The position numbers were made by a program, and so were the translations under genes. Positions 8,019-14,495 of a DNA stretch of 15,251 nt are shown in pieces (within the stretch, counting starts at the first letter, position 1; every line of letters begins with the position of its first letter). Source of the DNA: UCB3 sp964415605 (GTDB lineage Bacteria; Chloroflexota; Anaerolineae; Epilineales; Epilineaceae). The stretch spans positions 1 through 15,251 of the forward strand of contig CAYQBA010000118.1 in the NCBI GenBank assembly GCA_964415605.1, in the 5' to 3' direction. The notes beneath the pieces were generated by a model. That model did no database searches. It had not been told where the DNA came from and saw only the letters and a program-made list of their open reading frames with translations.

Positions 8019-8774
8019 TCACGCGACCACCGAGTAGCCGCCGTCGACGACGACGACCTGCCCGACGACCATCGACGCGTCGTCGCTGCACAGGAAGGCC
8101 ACGACGGCCGCGATGTCCTCCGGCGTGACGATCCGCCCGGCCGGGGTCCCGGCCAGGCCCTGGGCGAGCATGGCCTCGCCGCGCGGGAAGTGCTTGAGCG
8201 CCGCGGTCTCCACCACGCCGCCGGACACCGCGTTGACGATGATGCGCTCGGGCGCCAGCTCGACCCCCAGGTAGCGCGTGACGGCCTCCAGCGCCGCCTT
8301 CGATGCCCCGATCACGACGTACTCCGGCATGACGCGCGTCGAGCCGAGGCTGGAGATGTTCACGATGCGGCCGCCGCCCCGCCGGCGCATCGCCGGCACG
8401 GCCGCCTGTGCCAGGAAGAGCGCCGCCCGAGCGTTGATGTCCATCGTCCAGTCCCAGCCCTTGGGGCGCTGCTCCATCACCGGCCGGATGTAGCCCGAGG
8501 CGGCGTTGTTGACCAGGATGTCGAGCCCGCCCAGGGCCGACTCGGCCTCGTCGACGAGGTGCTGCAGGTCCGCGACGTCGGCGACGTTGGCCTTCACGGC
8601 GTGCGCGCGGCGCCCGAGGGCGCGCACCTCGTCGGCCACGCCCTCGGCCTGGTCGCGGCTGCGCGAGTAGTTGACCACGATGTCCGCGCCCTCCTGGGCC
8701 AGCCGCAGGGCGATGGCGCGGCCGATGCCGCGGCTGCTGCCGGTGACGAGGGCGACACGGTTGGCGAAGCGCAC
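8019..8774 (-). CDS. fabL: Enoyl-[acyl-carrier-protein] reductase, FabL type (SDR superfamily)
   Basis: NADPH-dependent reduction of trans-2-enoyl-ACP, the last step of each fatty-acid elongation cycle. The 251 residues form a classical SDR fold: TGSSRGIG (11-18) binds the cofactor and NNAASG (89-94) is the FabL-type version of the NAG motif. The catalytic site is Tyr152 and Lys159 with six residues between (EYVVIGASK), as in FabI/FabL enoyl reductases, not the YxxxK of FabG. Other stretches closely follow Bacillus FabL as I recall it: PVM with WDWTM and IN, ISSLGS, KAALEAVTRYL, VNAVSGG, ALKHFPRGE and TPAGR. GTG 8774 is preferred because GGAG lies 8 nt upstream; another in-frame GTG at 8783 would overlap that SD. 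Downstream of the M28 gene by 83 nt and upstream of DUF4230 by 13 nt, all on one strand. A generic SDR is the alternative, but the six-residue spacing argues against it. Confidence 0.88.
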   Translation of the reverse strand: MRFANRVALVTGSSRGIGRAIALRLAQEGADIVVNYSRSRDQAEGVADEVRALGRRAHAVKANVADVADLQHLVDEAESALGGLDILVNNAASGYIRPVMEQRPKGWDWTMDINARAALFLAQAAVPAMRRRGGGRIVNISSLGSTRVMPEYVVIGASKAALEAVTRYLGVELAPERIIVNAVSGGVVETAALKHFPRGEAMLAQGLAGTPAGRIVTPEDIAAVVAFLCSDDASMVVGQVVVVDGGYSVVA

Positions 8775-8782
8775 GATGCTCA

Positions 8783-8786
8783 CTCC
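8783..8786 (-). promoter_or_regulatory. Shine-Dalgarno deciding the fabL start
   Basis: GGAG on the minus strand, 8 nt before GTG 8774. It shares a base with the alternative GTG at 8783, which therefore cannot use it. Confidence 0.5.
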
Positions 8787-8857
8787 AGGATGCGGGACGG
8801 GGCGGCCGATCCGCGCCGCCGGCGATGCCCGGCCACGCCGAAGTCCGGCGGGCTGGC

Positions 8858-10375
8858 CTACGGGTGGGCGGCCTCCGGCCCGAAGAGGCTGGTGTGGCCG
8901 CGGTCGTCGGCCGTGGCCACGGCGAAGCGCGACCCGGCCGCGGCGGCCTCGATGACGAGGTCGGTCCCGGCCGCCCACACCGCGCGGCCGTAGATCGGGG
9001 CGCCGGCGTCGCGGACCGCCACCCAGTAGCCGGCCACCCGGGCGTCGGGGACGGCGTCCCAGGCGAGCCGCACGGCGCCCGGGCGGTCGGCGGCCACGGC
9101 GATCCGCGGCGCCGCGGCGGGCGCGGGAGGCGCGAGCGCCAGGTTGGCCGCGAGCGCCAAGTTGAGCCGCGCGACCGCGCCGAGGTAGTCGGCGTCGATC
9201 CGGTCGACCGTGTCGCGCGCGTTGTGCTGGCGCGCCGTGTCCTCGGCGGCGGCGATGAGCCGGACGGCCGCAAAGCCGGCCTCGCTGAACGGCTGGTGGT
9301 CGCCGCCGCGCCCCTCGCGGTCGACGCGCGGCACGACGACGACCTCGAGGAGGCCGTAGCGGGCGGCGATGAGCGCCGCGTGGCGGGCGAGGCGGCGCGA
9401 CGGCCCGTCGTCGGGGTCGGCGGAGAACACGCGCACGCGGCCGGCGTCGGCCTGGCCGGGGGCGCCCGTCGTCCCGCCGACGATGTCGTTGTTGAGCACG
9501 GCGACGATCGGGAGCCCCAAGGCCGCGGCCGCCGGGGCGTGGAAGCGGCTGCCCTTGAGGCCGGGCTCCTCGGCGGCGAAGGCGACGAAGCGCAGCGTGG
9601 CGTCCCATTGGCGCCGCGACATCACGCGCACGAGCTCGAGCAGCACCGCCACGCCCGAAGCGTCGTCGTCGGCGCCGGGGGCGTCGGCGGCGCCGTCGGC
9701 GACGTTCTCGGACCGGCTGTCGTAGTGCGCCGTCAGGTAGATCAGGCGCTTGGGCTGCCCGATGCCCGGCAGGGTGGCGACGAGGTTGTGCTGCTCCGTG
9801 CGCCGGTTGGCGAAGTCGAGGGTGAACGGCTCGCGCTCGACCTGGACCTGGTGGCCGGACGCGCCGGCGCTGGTCTCGAGCTCCGCCTGGATCCACGCGC
9901 GGGCCGCGCCGACGCCACGGCGCGGATCGTCCACGGCGGAAAGCACATGCCGCGTGCCAAAGCCCGCGAGGCGCTCGACGTCGCCATACAGGCGCAGGGC
10001 CCGGACGTCGCCGAGGAGGGCGACGATCTCGGGGTCGGCGACGGGCGGGCCTTCGGGGGGCACCGCGACCGGGGGGCGCGGCGTCGGTGCCGGAATCCCC
10101 TCGGCCGGGCCACCGGCCGGCCCGAGGCCGGGCGCCACAGCGGGCGCGCCGTCGCCAGGGAGGCCGCCCGCCACCGGCACGGTCCACGTCGGCACGGCCA
10201 GCGCCACCGGCGCGTCCGGCAGGCGGGCCGCGTCGTCGGGCTCCAGCGGCACGGCCGGCATCGGGGTCACGCGCGCCGGCACGCCGGGAGGCGCCTGGCG
10301 GCATGCGGCGAGGCCGGCGCACCCCGCGAGCGCCGCCATCGCGAGGAAGCGCCCGGCGGGGCGTGTCACGCGCAT
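8858..10375 (-). CDS. M28-family zinc aminopeptidase lipoprotein
   Basis: A 505-residue exported metallopeptidase, predicted to remove N-terminal residues from peptides outside the cytoplasmic membrane. The signal peptide MRVTRPAGRFLAMAALAG ends in a lipobox LAAC with Cys25, so it should be lipid-anchored. A Pro/Ala-rich linker fills about residues 26-115. The M28 catalytic domain spans about 120-415, with zinc ligands in family order: His217 (TAHYDS), Asp236 or 237 (GADDDASG), Glu269/Glu270 (AAEEPGLKGS), Asp297 (LNNDIVGG) and His384 (QHNARDTVDRID). A C-terminal domain of about 80 residues (from APRIAVA) with LAWDAVPDARVAGYWVAV looks fibronectin-III-like. ATG 10375 lies exactly 7 nt after TATAAT, so the mRNA is probably leaderless. 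It is first in a same-strand run with fabL and the DUF4230 gene. Confidence 0.92.
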   Translation of the reverse strand: MRVTRPAGRFLAMAALAGCAGLAACRQAPPGVPARVTPMPAVPLEPDDAARLPDAPVALAVPTWTVPVAGGLPGDGAPAVAPGLGPAGGPAEGIPAPTPRPPVAVPPEGPPVADPEIVALLGDVRALRLYGDVERLAGFGTRHVLSAVDDPRRGVGAARAWIQAELETSAGASGHQVQVEREPFTLDFANRRTEQHNLVATLPGIGQPKRLIYLTAHYDSRSENVADGAADAPGADDDASGVAVLLELVRVMSRRQWDATLRFVAFAAEEPGLKGSRFHAPAAAALGLPIVAVLNNDIVGGTTGAPGQADAGRVRVFSADPDDGPSRRLARHAALIAARYGLLEVVVVPRVDREGRGGDHQPFSEAGFAAVRLIAAAEDTARQHNARDTVDRIDADYLGAVARLNLALAANLALAPPAPAAAPRIAVAADRPGAVRLAWDAVPDARVAGYWVAVRDAGAPIYGRAVWAAGTDLVIEAAAAGSRFAVATADDRGHTSLFGPEAAHP

Positions 10376-10382
10376 GCGGTGG

Positions 10383-10391
10383 ATTATAGCA
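10383..10391 (-). promoter_or_regulatory. Extended -10 TGCTATAAT of the M28 gene, leaderless geometry
   Basis: On the minus strand a perfect TGC-TATAAT is followed by exactly 7 nt and then ATG 10375, so the expected transcription start is the A of the start codon. No SD could fit. No -35 consensus is visible; the TG extension may compensate. Confidence 0.75.
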
Positions 10392-10396
10392 GGCGG

Positions 10397-10410
10397 GGGG
10401 CGATCGCCCC
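10397..10410. promoter_or_regulatory. 14-bp perfect palindrome over the -35 region of the M28 promoter
   Basis: GGGGCGATCGCCCC is a perfect inverted repeat without spacer. Relative to the predicted M28 start (10375) it covers about -22 to -35; relative to the divergent gene start (10461) it covers about -64 to -51. It could be an operator for a dimeric regulator. At this GC content a 14-bp palindrome is expected a few times in 15 kb, so chance is a real alternative. Confidence 0.3.
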
Positions 10411-10443
10411 GGGCGGGTAAAGGTGCCGCGGGCCGGGCGGCGA

Positions 10444-10452
10444 TGCTATCGT
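10444..10452 (+). promoter_or_regulatory. Extended -10 TGCTATCGT of the solute-binding protein gene, leaderless geometry
   Basis: TGC-TATCGT is followed by 8 nt and GTG 10461. It overlaps the upstream in-frame ATG 10443, which argues against that ATG being used if this box is the promoter. Confidence 0.55.
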
Positions 10453-10460
10453 TGCCGGCC

Positions 10461-12305
10461 GTGCTCGATATCGACCATGTTCATCTGACGGCGAGACCCA
10501 TCGCGGGGATGATCGCCGCCGCCGTGCTCGCGGCCTGCACGCCCGCCACCCCCACGCCTGGCGGGCCGACCGCCGAGGCGGTGGCGTCGCCGACGCCGCA
10601 CCCCGACAGCGTGGTGTGGGCCGTGCCGTCGGCGCCGACCACCCTCGATCCCGCCCGCGCGGTGGCCGATCCGGTCGCCGAGCGGATCGCGGCGCAGGTG
10701 TACGACCGCCTCGTGCTGTTCCGGCCGGGCACCGTCCAGCTCGCGCCCGGGCTGGCGGAACGGTGGGTCGCCGATCCGCGCGGAAGCACGTTCACGTTCA
10801 CCCTCCGCAAGGGCATGACGTTCCACGACGGCACGCCGGTCGACGAGCAGGCCGTGGTGTGGAACTTCGAGCGCTGGATGGACCCCCGCCACGAGCAGCA
10901 CGACGGCAAGTTCCCGGGCTGGCAGGGGCTGCTCGGCGGCTTCCTCGGCCAGAAGGATGCCCAGGGCCACGAGGCGTGGCTGATCGAGTCGATCGAGGCC
11001 ATCGGGCCGCTGCAGCTCCGGTTCAAGTTGCGGGCGCCGTTCTCGGCGTTCCCCCACCACCTGGCCATGACGCCGTTCGGGCTGGCCAGCCCGACGGCGG
11101 TCATGGCCCAGGGCGAGCGCTACGGCAGCGATCCCGGCCACCTGCCGGTCGGCAGCGGCCCGTTCGCCGTCGAGGCGTGGGAGCCCGACGGCTCGGTGCG
11201 CCTGCGGCGCTTCGATGCCTATTGGGCGGGCCCGGCCACGGTGCCGGCCCTGCGCTTCGCCGTGCTGCCGGACGTCCAGGCGCGCGTGGCGGCGGTGGCC
11301 AGCGGCGCGGCGCATGGCAGCGATCTGCCGCCGACGACGCCGCTGACCGACACGCTCCTCGCCGGCGCGGTCGACGTGGTGCCGCGACCGGCGCGCCAGA
11401 CGGTATGGCTCATGCTCAACCATGGTCGCCAGCCGCTCGACAACCCCAAGATCCGCCGTGCGATCTCGCTGGCCATCGACCGCGAGCGCCTGGCGCGCGA
11501 GCGCTTCGGCCCGTGGTCGGTGCCGGCCGGGCAGCTGCTCCCGCCCGGCTTTCTCGGTCACAGCCCTACGGTGGTGGCGCCGCTCTTCGATCCCGACGGC
11601 GCGCGCAAGCTGCTCGCCGAAGAGGGGGTGAGCGGCGACTTCCCGCTGAACATCTGGGTGCCCACCACGGCGCGGCCGTACTTGCCGGACCCCACCGGCA
11701 CCGCGCAGTCGGTGGCCGACATGCTCAAGGCGGTCGGGATCAACGCGGCGGTGCGCACCACCGGCGCCCGGCAGTTCCTCAACGACCGGGGCACCGGGCG
11801 CTTCACGGCGTGGATCATCGGGTGGGAGGCGCAGTCGGCAGATCCCGACAACTTCTGGTTCTGGCACTTCGGCATGGTCGGCCGTGCGGTGGCCGAGGGC
11901 AACTACGGCAACCCGGACCTCGTCGAGCGGCTCCGCGAGGCCCAGCGCGTCATCGACTCCGAGGAGCGTGCGGAGATCTACCGTGCGGCGGCCGAGACCG
12001 TGGACAAGGACACGGCACGGGTGTTCCTGGTGCACCCGCAGGCCCCGGTCATGTTGGCGCGCCGGTTGCGTGACTTCCGCCCCAGCCCCCTGGGCCTCGA
12101 CGACTTCACGAAGGTCACGCTGGACCCGCTGCCGCTTGGCGCGACGATGCCGCCGCTGCCGACCGCCGCGGCGACGCCGGGAGGCACCGTGGCCCCGTCG
12201 GCCGACGACACCGCGGGAGCCACTCCGCCGAACGATGGCGCTGCCGGAGCCACTCCGCCGGCGGACACCGCCACGGCCGGACCGACCGCCCCGACCACGC
12301 CGTAA
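10461..12305 (+). CDS. ABC transporter substrate-binding lipoprotein, family 5 (peptide/nickel type)
   Basis: A 614-residue extracytoplasmic solute-binding protein. The signal segment PIAGMIAAAVLAAC gives a lipobox with Cys26, followed by a Thr/Pro-rich linker. Family-5 motifs run in order: AVPSAPTTLDPARA near 50, VYDRLVLF, LAPGLAERW, TFTLRKGMTFHDGTPV around 117-126, VGSGPFAVEAWE from 230, LMLNHGRQPLDNPKIRRAIS with LAIDRE, WSVPAGQLLPPG, and the C-terminal GWEAQSADPDNFWFWHF. It ends in a Thr/Pro/Ala tail (about 567-614) containing a short internal repeat. No permease or ATPase of a Dpp/Opp transporter is adjacent, so partners must be elsewhere. GTG 10461 is chosen because a -10 box sits 8 nt upstream; ATG 10443 overlaps that box, and ATG 10527 leaves too short a signal peptide. 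Ligand is unpredictable from sequence. Confidence 0.92.
   Translation: MLDIDHVHLTARPIAGMIAAAVLAACTPATPTPGGPTAEAVASPTPHPDSVVWAVPSAPTTLDPARAVADPVAERIAAQVYDRLVLFRPGTVQLAPGLAERWVADPRGSTFTFTLRKGMTFHDGTPVDEQAVVWNFERWMDPRHEQHDGKFPGWQGLLGGFLGQKDAQGHEAWLIESIEAIGPLQLRFKLRAPFSAFPHHLAMTPFGLASPTAVMAQGERYGSDPGHLPVGSGPFAVEAWEPDGSVRLRRFDAYWAGPATVPALRFAVLPDVQARVAAVASGAAHGSDLPPTTPLTDTLLAGAVDVVPRPARQTVWLMLNHGRQPLDNPKIRRAISLAIDRERLARERFGPWSVPAGQLLPPGFLGHSPTVVAPLFDPDGARKLLAEEGVSGDFPLNIWVPTTARPYLPDPTGTAQSVADMLKAVGINAAVRTTGARQFLNDRGTGRFTAWIIGWEAQSADPDNFWFWHFGMVGRAVAEGNYGNPDLVERLREAQRVIDSEERAEIYRAAAETVDKDTARVFLVHPQAPVMLARRLRDFRPSPLGLDDFTKVTLDPLPLGATMPPLPTAAATPGGTVAPSADDTAGATPPNDGAAGATPPADTATAGPTAPTTP
12216..12260 (+). 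repeat. 30-bp-period direct repeat in the solute-binding protein tail
   Basis: GGAGCCACTCCGCCG occurs at 12216-12230 and identically at 12246-12260, encoding two GATPP units (GATPPNDGAA, GATPPADTAT). The in-frame period suggests growth of the disordered tail by slippage. Confidence 0.6.
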
Positions 12306-12338
12306 CGTTTCACTGTCCTGGCCCGAGGTCCCGAGGGT

Positions 12339-12347
12339 GGCTATACT
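12339..12347 (+). promoter_or_regulatory. -10 box GGC-TATACT of the STAND ATPase gene, leaderless geometry
   Basis: TATACT at 12342-12347 is followed by exactly 7 nt and ATG 12355. No SD precedes that ATG. The box lies 36 nt after the preceding stop codon, so the ATPase has its own promoter. Confidence 0.65.
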
Positions 12348-12354
12348 CCATGAT

Positions 12355-14010
12355 ATGACATGGGAGGATGTCACCGAGGCTGAGGTCCGCCAGGCACTCA
12401 CGGCCTTTCGCGCGGCACGCCGGCGCGCCGGCCGGCCGCGCGCGTGTGCCGCCGATCCCGGCGGCGCCGATCGGCTGGCCGCCCTTGCCGCCATGGCGGC
12501 CGACATCGTGCTGGCGCGCCTCGCGGATGCACGGCGCGGCGACGGCGCGGATGGCGGGATCGCCCCGGATGCCACCGCGGCCGCGCGGCGCGACTTCAGC
12601 ATGGGCGACCCGACCCGCGAGACCTGGAGCGCCCTCTACCACCGGTTCGTCGCGCCCGAGCCGTTCCCGCTGCAGCGGCTCGCGATCACGGCGGGGCTCG
12701 ACCCCTTGGTCGGGCGACGCCAGCTCCACCGCCGGATCCGCCACGGCGTCCGGCTCGTCATGCGCGACATCCAGGCGGCGGGGGCGGCGCCGACGCTGGA
12801 AGCCGGCGCCGCCCCCGCGCCGATCCTCGCCGATCTGCCGAGCTTCGCCGGCCCGTTCGTCGGCGCCAGGGATACCTTGCGGGACGTCGCGGAGCGGCTG
12901 GCCGAGGCGCCGGTCCTGACGGTGGTCGGTCCCCCCGGGGCCGGCAAGTCACGGCTGGTCCGTGAGCGGATGCGCGACCTGGCGGCGGCGTTCCCCGGCG
13001 GCGTGGCCTGGGTCGACGTGGCCGCCGTCGCCTCGCAGCCCGCGCTGCTGGCCGCCATCGCGCGCGGGCTCGGCGTACCGCCAGCCCCGGCCGGGCGGCA
13101 GGGGACGGCCGGCGCCGTTCTTGAGACGTGGCCGTTGGGGCGGCGGGTGTTGGTCGTGCTCGACAACGCCGACCACCTGGCCGATGCCGCCGCGGCCGTG
13201 GCGGGCCACGTTCTGGCCGGGAGCCGGGACGCGCGGGTTGTCGCCACCAGCCGCGAGCGGCTGAACGTCGAAGGCGAGCAGGTGTTGCGCCTCGCGCCGT
13301 GGCCGCTGCCGGGCCGGGCCGGCGACGGCGATGGGCCCGCCTCGGACGACGCGTCCGGCGGCGAGCCGGGTACGTTGTGGGCCTGCGATGCCGCCGATCT
13401 CTTCATGCGTGTCTTGGCGGCCCGGCGGGCGACGGTCCGGGTCACCCCCGCCGAAGCCCCCGCCGTGGTCGAGATCCTCCGGCACACCGGGGGCCTGCCG
13501 CTGGTGATCGAGCGCGCGGCCGCCGCCGCGGCCGCCGGCGGGATCGCGAATCTCGCCGCCCGGCTCGCGGGCGGCGGCCACCTGCTGGACGTCGTCTGCG
13601 CCCGGGCGCCGGCGCGCCAGGCCTCGCTACGGGCGGTGCTGGAGCAGGCCACTGCGCGCGTAGACGCCGACGCGCGGGCCGTGTTCGACGCCGTGTGCGG
13701 GTTCGACGGACCGTTCACCCTCCACGAGGCGGCGATGGCCGAGCTCCCCGGCCTGCCCGCCGGGCACGCGGAGAGCCGCGCCGCCCTCGCGCGGCACCTC
13801 GCGACGCTCGTCGAGCACGCGCTGGTGCTCCCCGTGCCGGGCGATGGAGGCGCGGCCCGCTTTGGCGTGCCGCGCCCCTTCCGCGCGTTCGGGCGCGAGC
13901 GCCGGGCGGAGGCGCCCCGGTTCGGTGCCGTCGCGGCGCCGCGCGCGCCAGGCGCCGTGGCGGCCCGTTCCCCCGGCCGGCCCGCGCGGCGCACGACGGT
14001 GTATCATTGA
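12355..14010 (+). CDS. Truncated STAND/AfsR-like NTPase
   Basis: A 551-residue P-loop protein resembling the NTPase core of SARP/AfsR and LuxR-type STAND regulators. Residues 1-145 are helical; LQRLAITAGLDPLVGRRQLHR (from residue 106) looks like a helix-turn-helix or DNA-binding-like segment. The NTPase follows: FVGARDTL at 168-175, Walker A GPPGAGKS at 192-199, Walker B VLVVLDNADH at 265-274, the sensor-like VVATSRERL at 295-303, GGLPLVIERAA at 379-389, then SLRAVLEQA (424-432) and RAVFDAVCGFDGPFTLHEA (441-459), typical of the AfsR-like winged-helix region. The protein then ends in an Arg/Ala-rich stretch with no TPR or other sensor repeats, which full-length relatives usually have. It may be a regulator reduced to its switch core, or a decaying gene. 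It has its own -10; DUF1232 follows 52 nt later. Its partner and signal are unknown. Confidence 0.8.
   Translation: MTWEDVTEAEVRQALTAFRAARRRAGRPRACAADPGGADRLAALAAMAADIVLARLADARRGDGADGGIAPDATAAARRDFSMGDPTRETWSALYHRFVAPEPFPLQRLAITAGLDPLVGRRQLHRRIRHGVRLVMRDIQAAGAAPTLEAGAAPAPILADLPSFAGPFVGARDTLRDVAERLAEAPVLTVVGPPGAGKSRLVRERMRDLAAAFPGGVAWVDVAAVASQPALLAAIARGLGVPPAPAGRQGTAGAVLETWPLGRRVLVVLDNADHLADAAAAVAGHVLAGSRDARVVATSRERLNVEGEQVLRLAPWPLPGRAGDGDGPASDDASGGEPGTLWACDAADLFMRVLAARRATVRVTPAEAPAVVEILRHTGGLPLVIERAAAAAAAGGIANLAARLAGGGHLLDVVCARAPARQASLRAVLEQATARVDADARAVFDAVCGFDGPFTLHEAAMAELPGLPAGHAESRAALARHLATLVEHALVLPVPGDGGAARFGVPRPFRAFGRERRAEAPRFGAVAAPRAPGAVAARSPGRPARRTTVYH
14002..14007 (+). promoter_or_regulatory. 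Candidate -10 TATCAT for the DUF1232 gene
   Basis: TATCAT, with TG directly before it, overlaps the last codons of the ATPase gene. A start near 14015 would leave a leader of about 48 nt with an SD. Cotranscription with the ATPase gene is equally possible. Confidence 0.3.
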
Positions 14011-14062
14011 CCTGCGGCCCCTGGCCGGCACTGCCTTCGATTCGACGACGAGGACCCGACGC

Positions 14063-14422
14063 ATGCCCGCACGCCCCAACCCCGCGCCGCACGACCCCGC
14101 CCGCGCCACCGATCTGTTTCAGCGCGCGCGGCTCGCGGTCCGCCTGGTCCGCGACCCGCGCGTGCCGGGGATCGTTAAGCTGATCCCCCTTCTGGCCGTG
14201 CTGTACGTGCTCTCGCCGATCGACCTGCTGCCCGACACCATCCCGGTCCTGACGCAGCTCGACGACGTCGCGGTCCTGCTGCTGGCGCTGCGGATGTTCG
14301 TCGATCTGGCCCCGGCCGACGTGCGGGCCGAGCTGTCCGGCGGGGCCGCCGCCGCGGCGCCCGAGCCCATCACGACGACCTATCGCGTCAAGGACGAGGA
14401 CGCCCCGCCGCCCGCCGGCTAG
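14063..14422 (+). CDS. DUF1232 family small membrane protein
   Basis: A 119-residue protein with the DUF1232 (YkvA-like) hallmark: VPGIVKLIPLLAVLYVLSPI, DLLPD and then LDDVAVLLLALRMFVDLAP, roughly residues 34-91. That part is two hydrophobic helices around the SPIDLLPD turn, so it is probably membrane-associated. The N-terminus is polar and Pro/Ala-rich; the C-terminal tail is acidic, with Lys-Asp-Glu-Asp near the end. The biochemical function of the family is not known to me. ATG 14063 is supported by GAGGA at 14050-14054, 8 nt upstream; the frame stays open upstream, but that part is a shadow of the ATPase gene. Confidence 0.88.
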   Translation: MPARPNPAPHDPARATDLFQRARLAVRLVRDPRVPGIVKLIPLLAVLYVLSPIDLLPDTIPVLTQLDDVAVLLLALRMFVDLAPADVRAELSGGAAAAAPEPITTTYRVKDEDAPPPAG

Positions 14423-14441
14423 CGCCCGATCGGCCGCGCCC

Positions 14442-14467
14442 CGCGCCGGCCAGGGCCGCCCGGCGCG
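14442..14467 (+). terminator. GC-rich hairpin between DUF1232 and the next promoter
   Basis: CGCGCCGG and CCGGCGCG form a perfect 8-bp stem with a 10-nt loop, 19 nt after the DUF1232 stop and just before the -10 of the next gene. No U-tract follows. The position is right for a terminator, but GC-rich stems arise easily here. Confidence 0.3.
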
Positions 14468-14479
14468 CCCGGCCGCCTG

Positions 14480-14488
14480 TGCTATACT
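14480..14488 (+). promoter_or_regulatory. Extended -10 TGCTATACT of the GNAT-like gene, leaderless geometry
   Basis: TGC-TATACT is followed by exactly 7 nt and GTG 14496. There is no room for an SD and no -35 consensus. Confidence 0.7.
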
Positions 14489-14495
14489 AGCGCCC

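Noticed and set aside
8801..8820. GGCGGC...GCCGCC hairpin between the M28 gene and fabL as a terminator
   Set aside because: A 6-bp GC stem with no T-run; stems like this occur everywhere in this sequence, and a terminator here would leave fabL without a visible promoter.
10443..10445. ATG upstream of the chosen start of the solute-binding protein
   Set aside because: It overlaps the TGCTATCGT -10 box and would not be in a transcript started from it; GTG 10461 still leaves a full lipoprotein signal.
10446..12602. A minus-strand open frame of about 720 codons opposite the solute-binding protein
   Set aside because: Composition is Arg/Ala/Gly-rich throughout, and it crosses the promoter and start of the next gene. 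The plus-strand proteins show real motifs.
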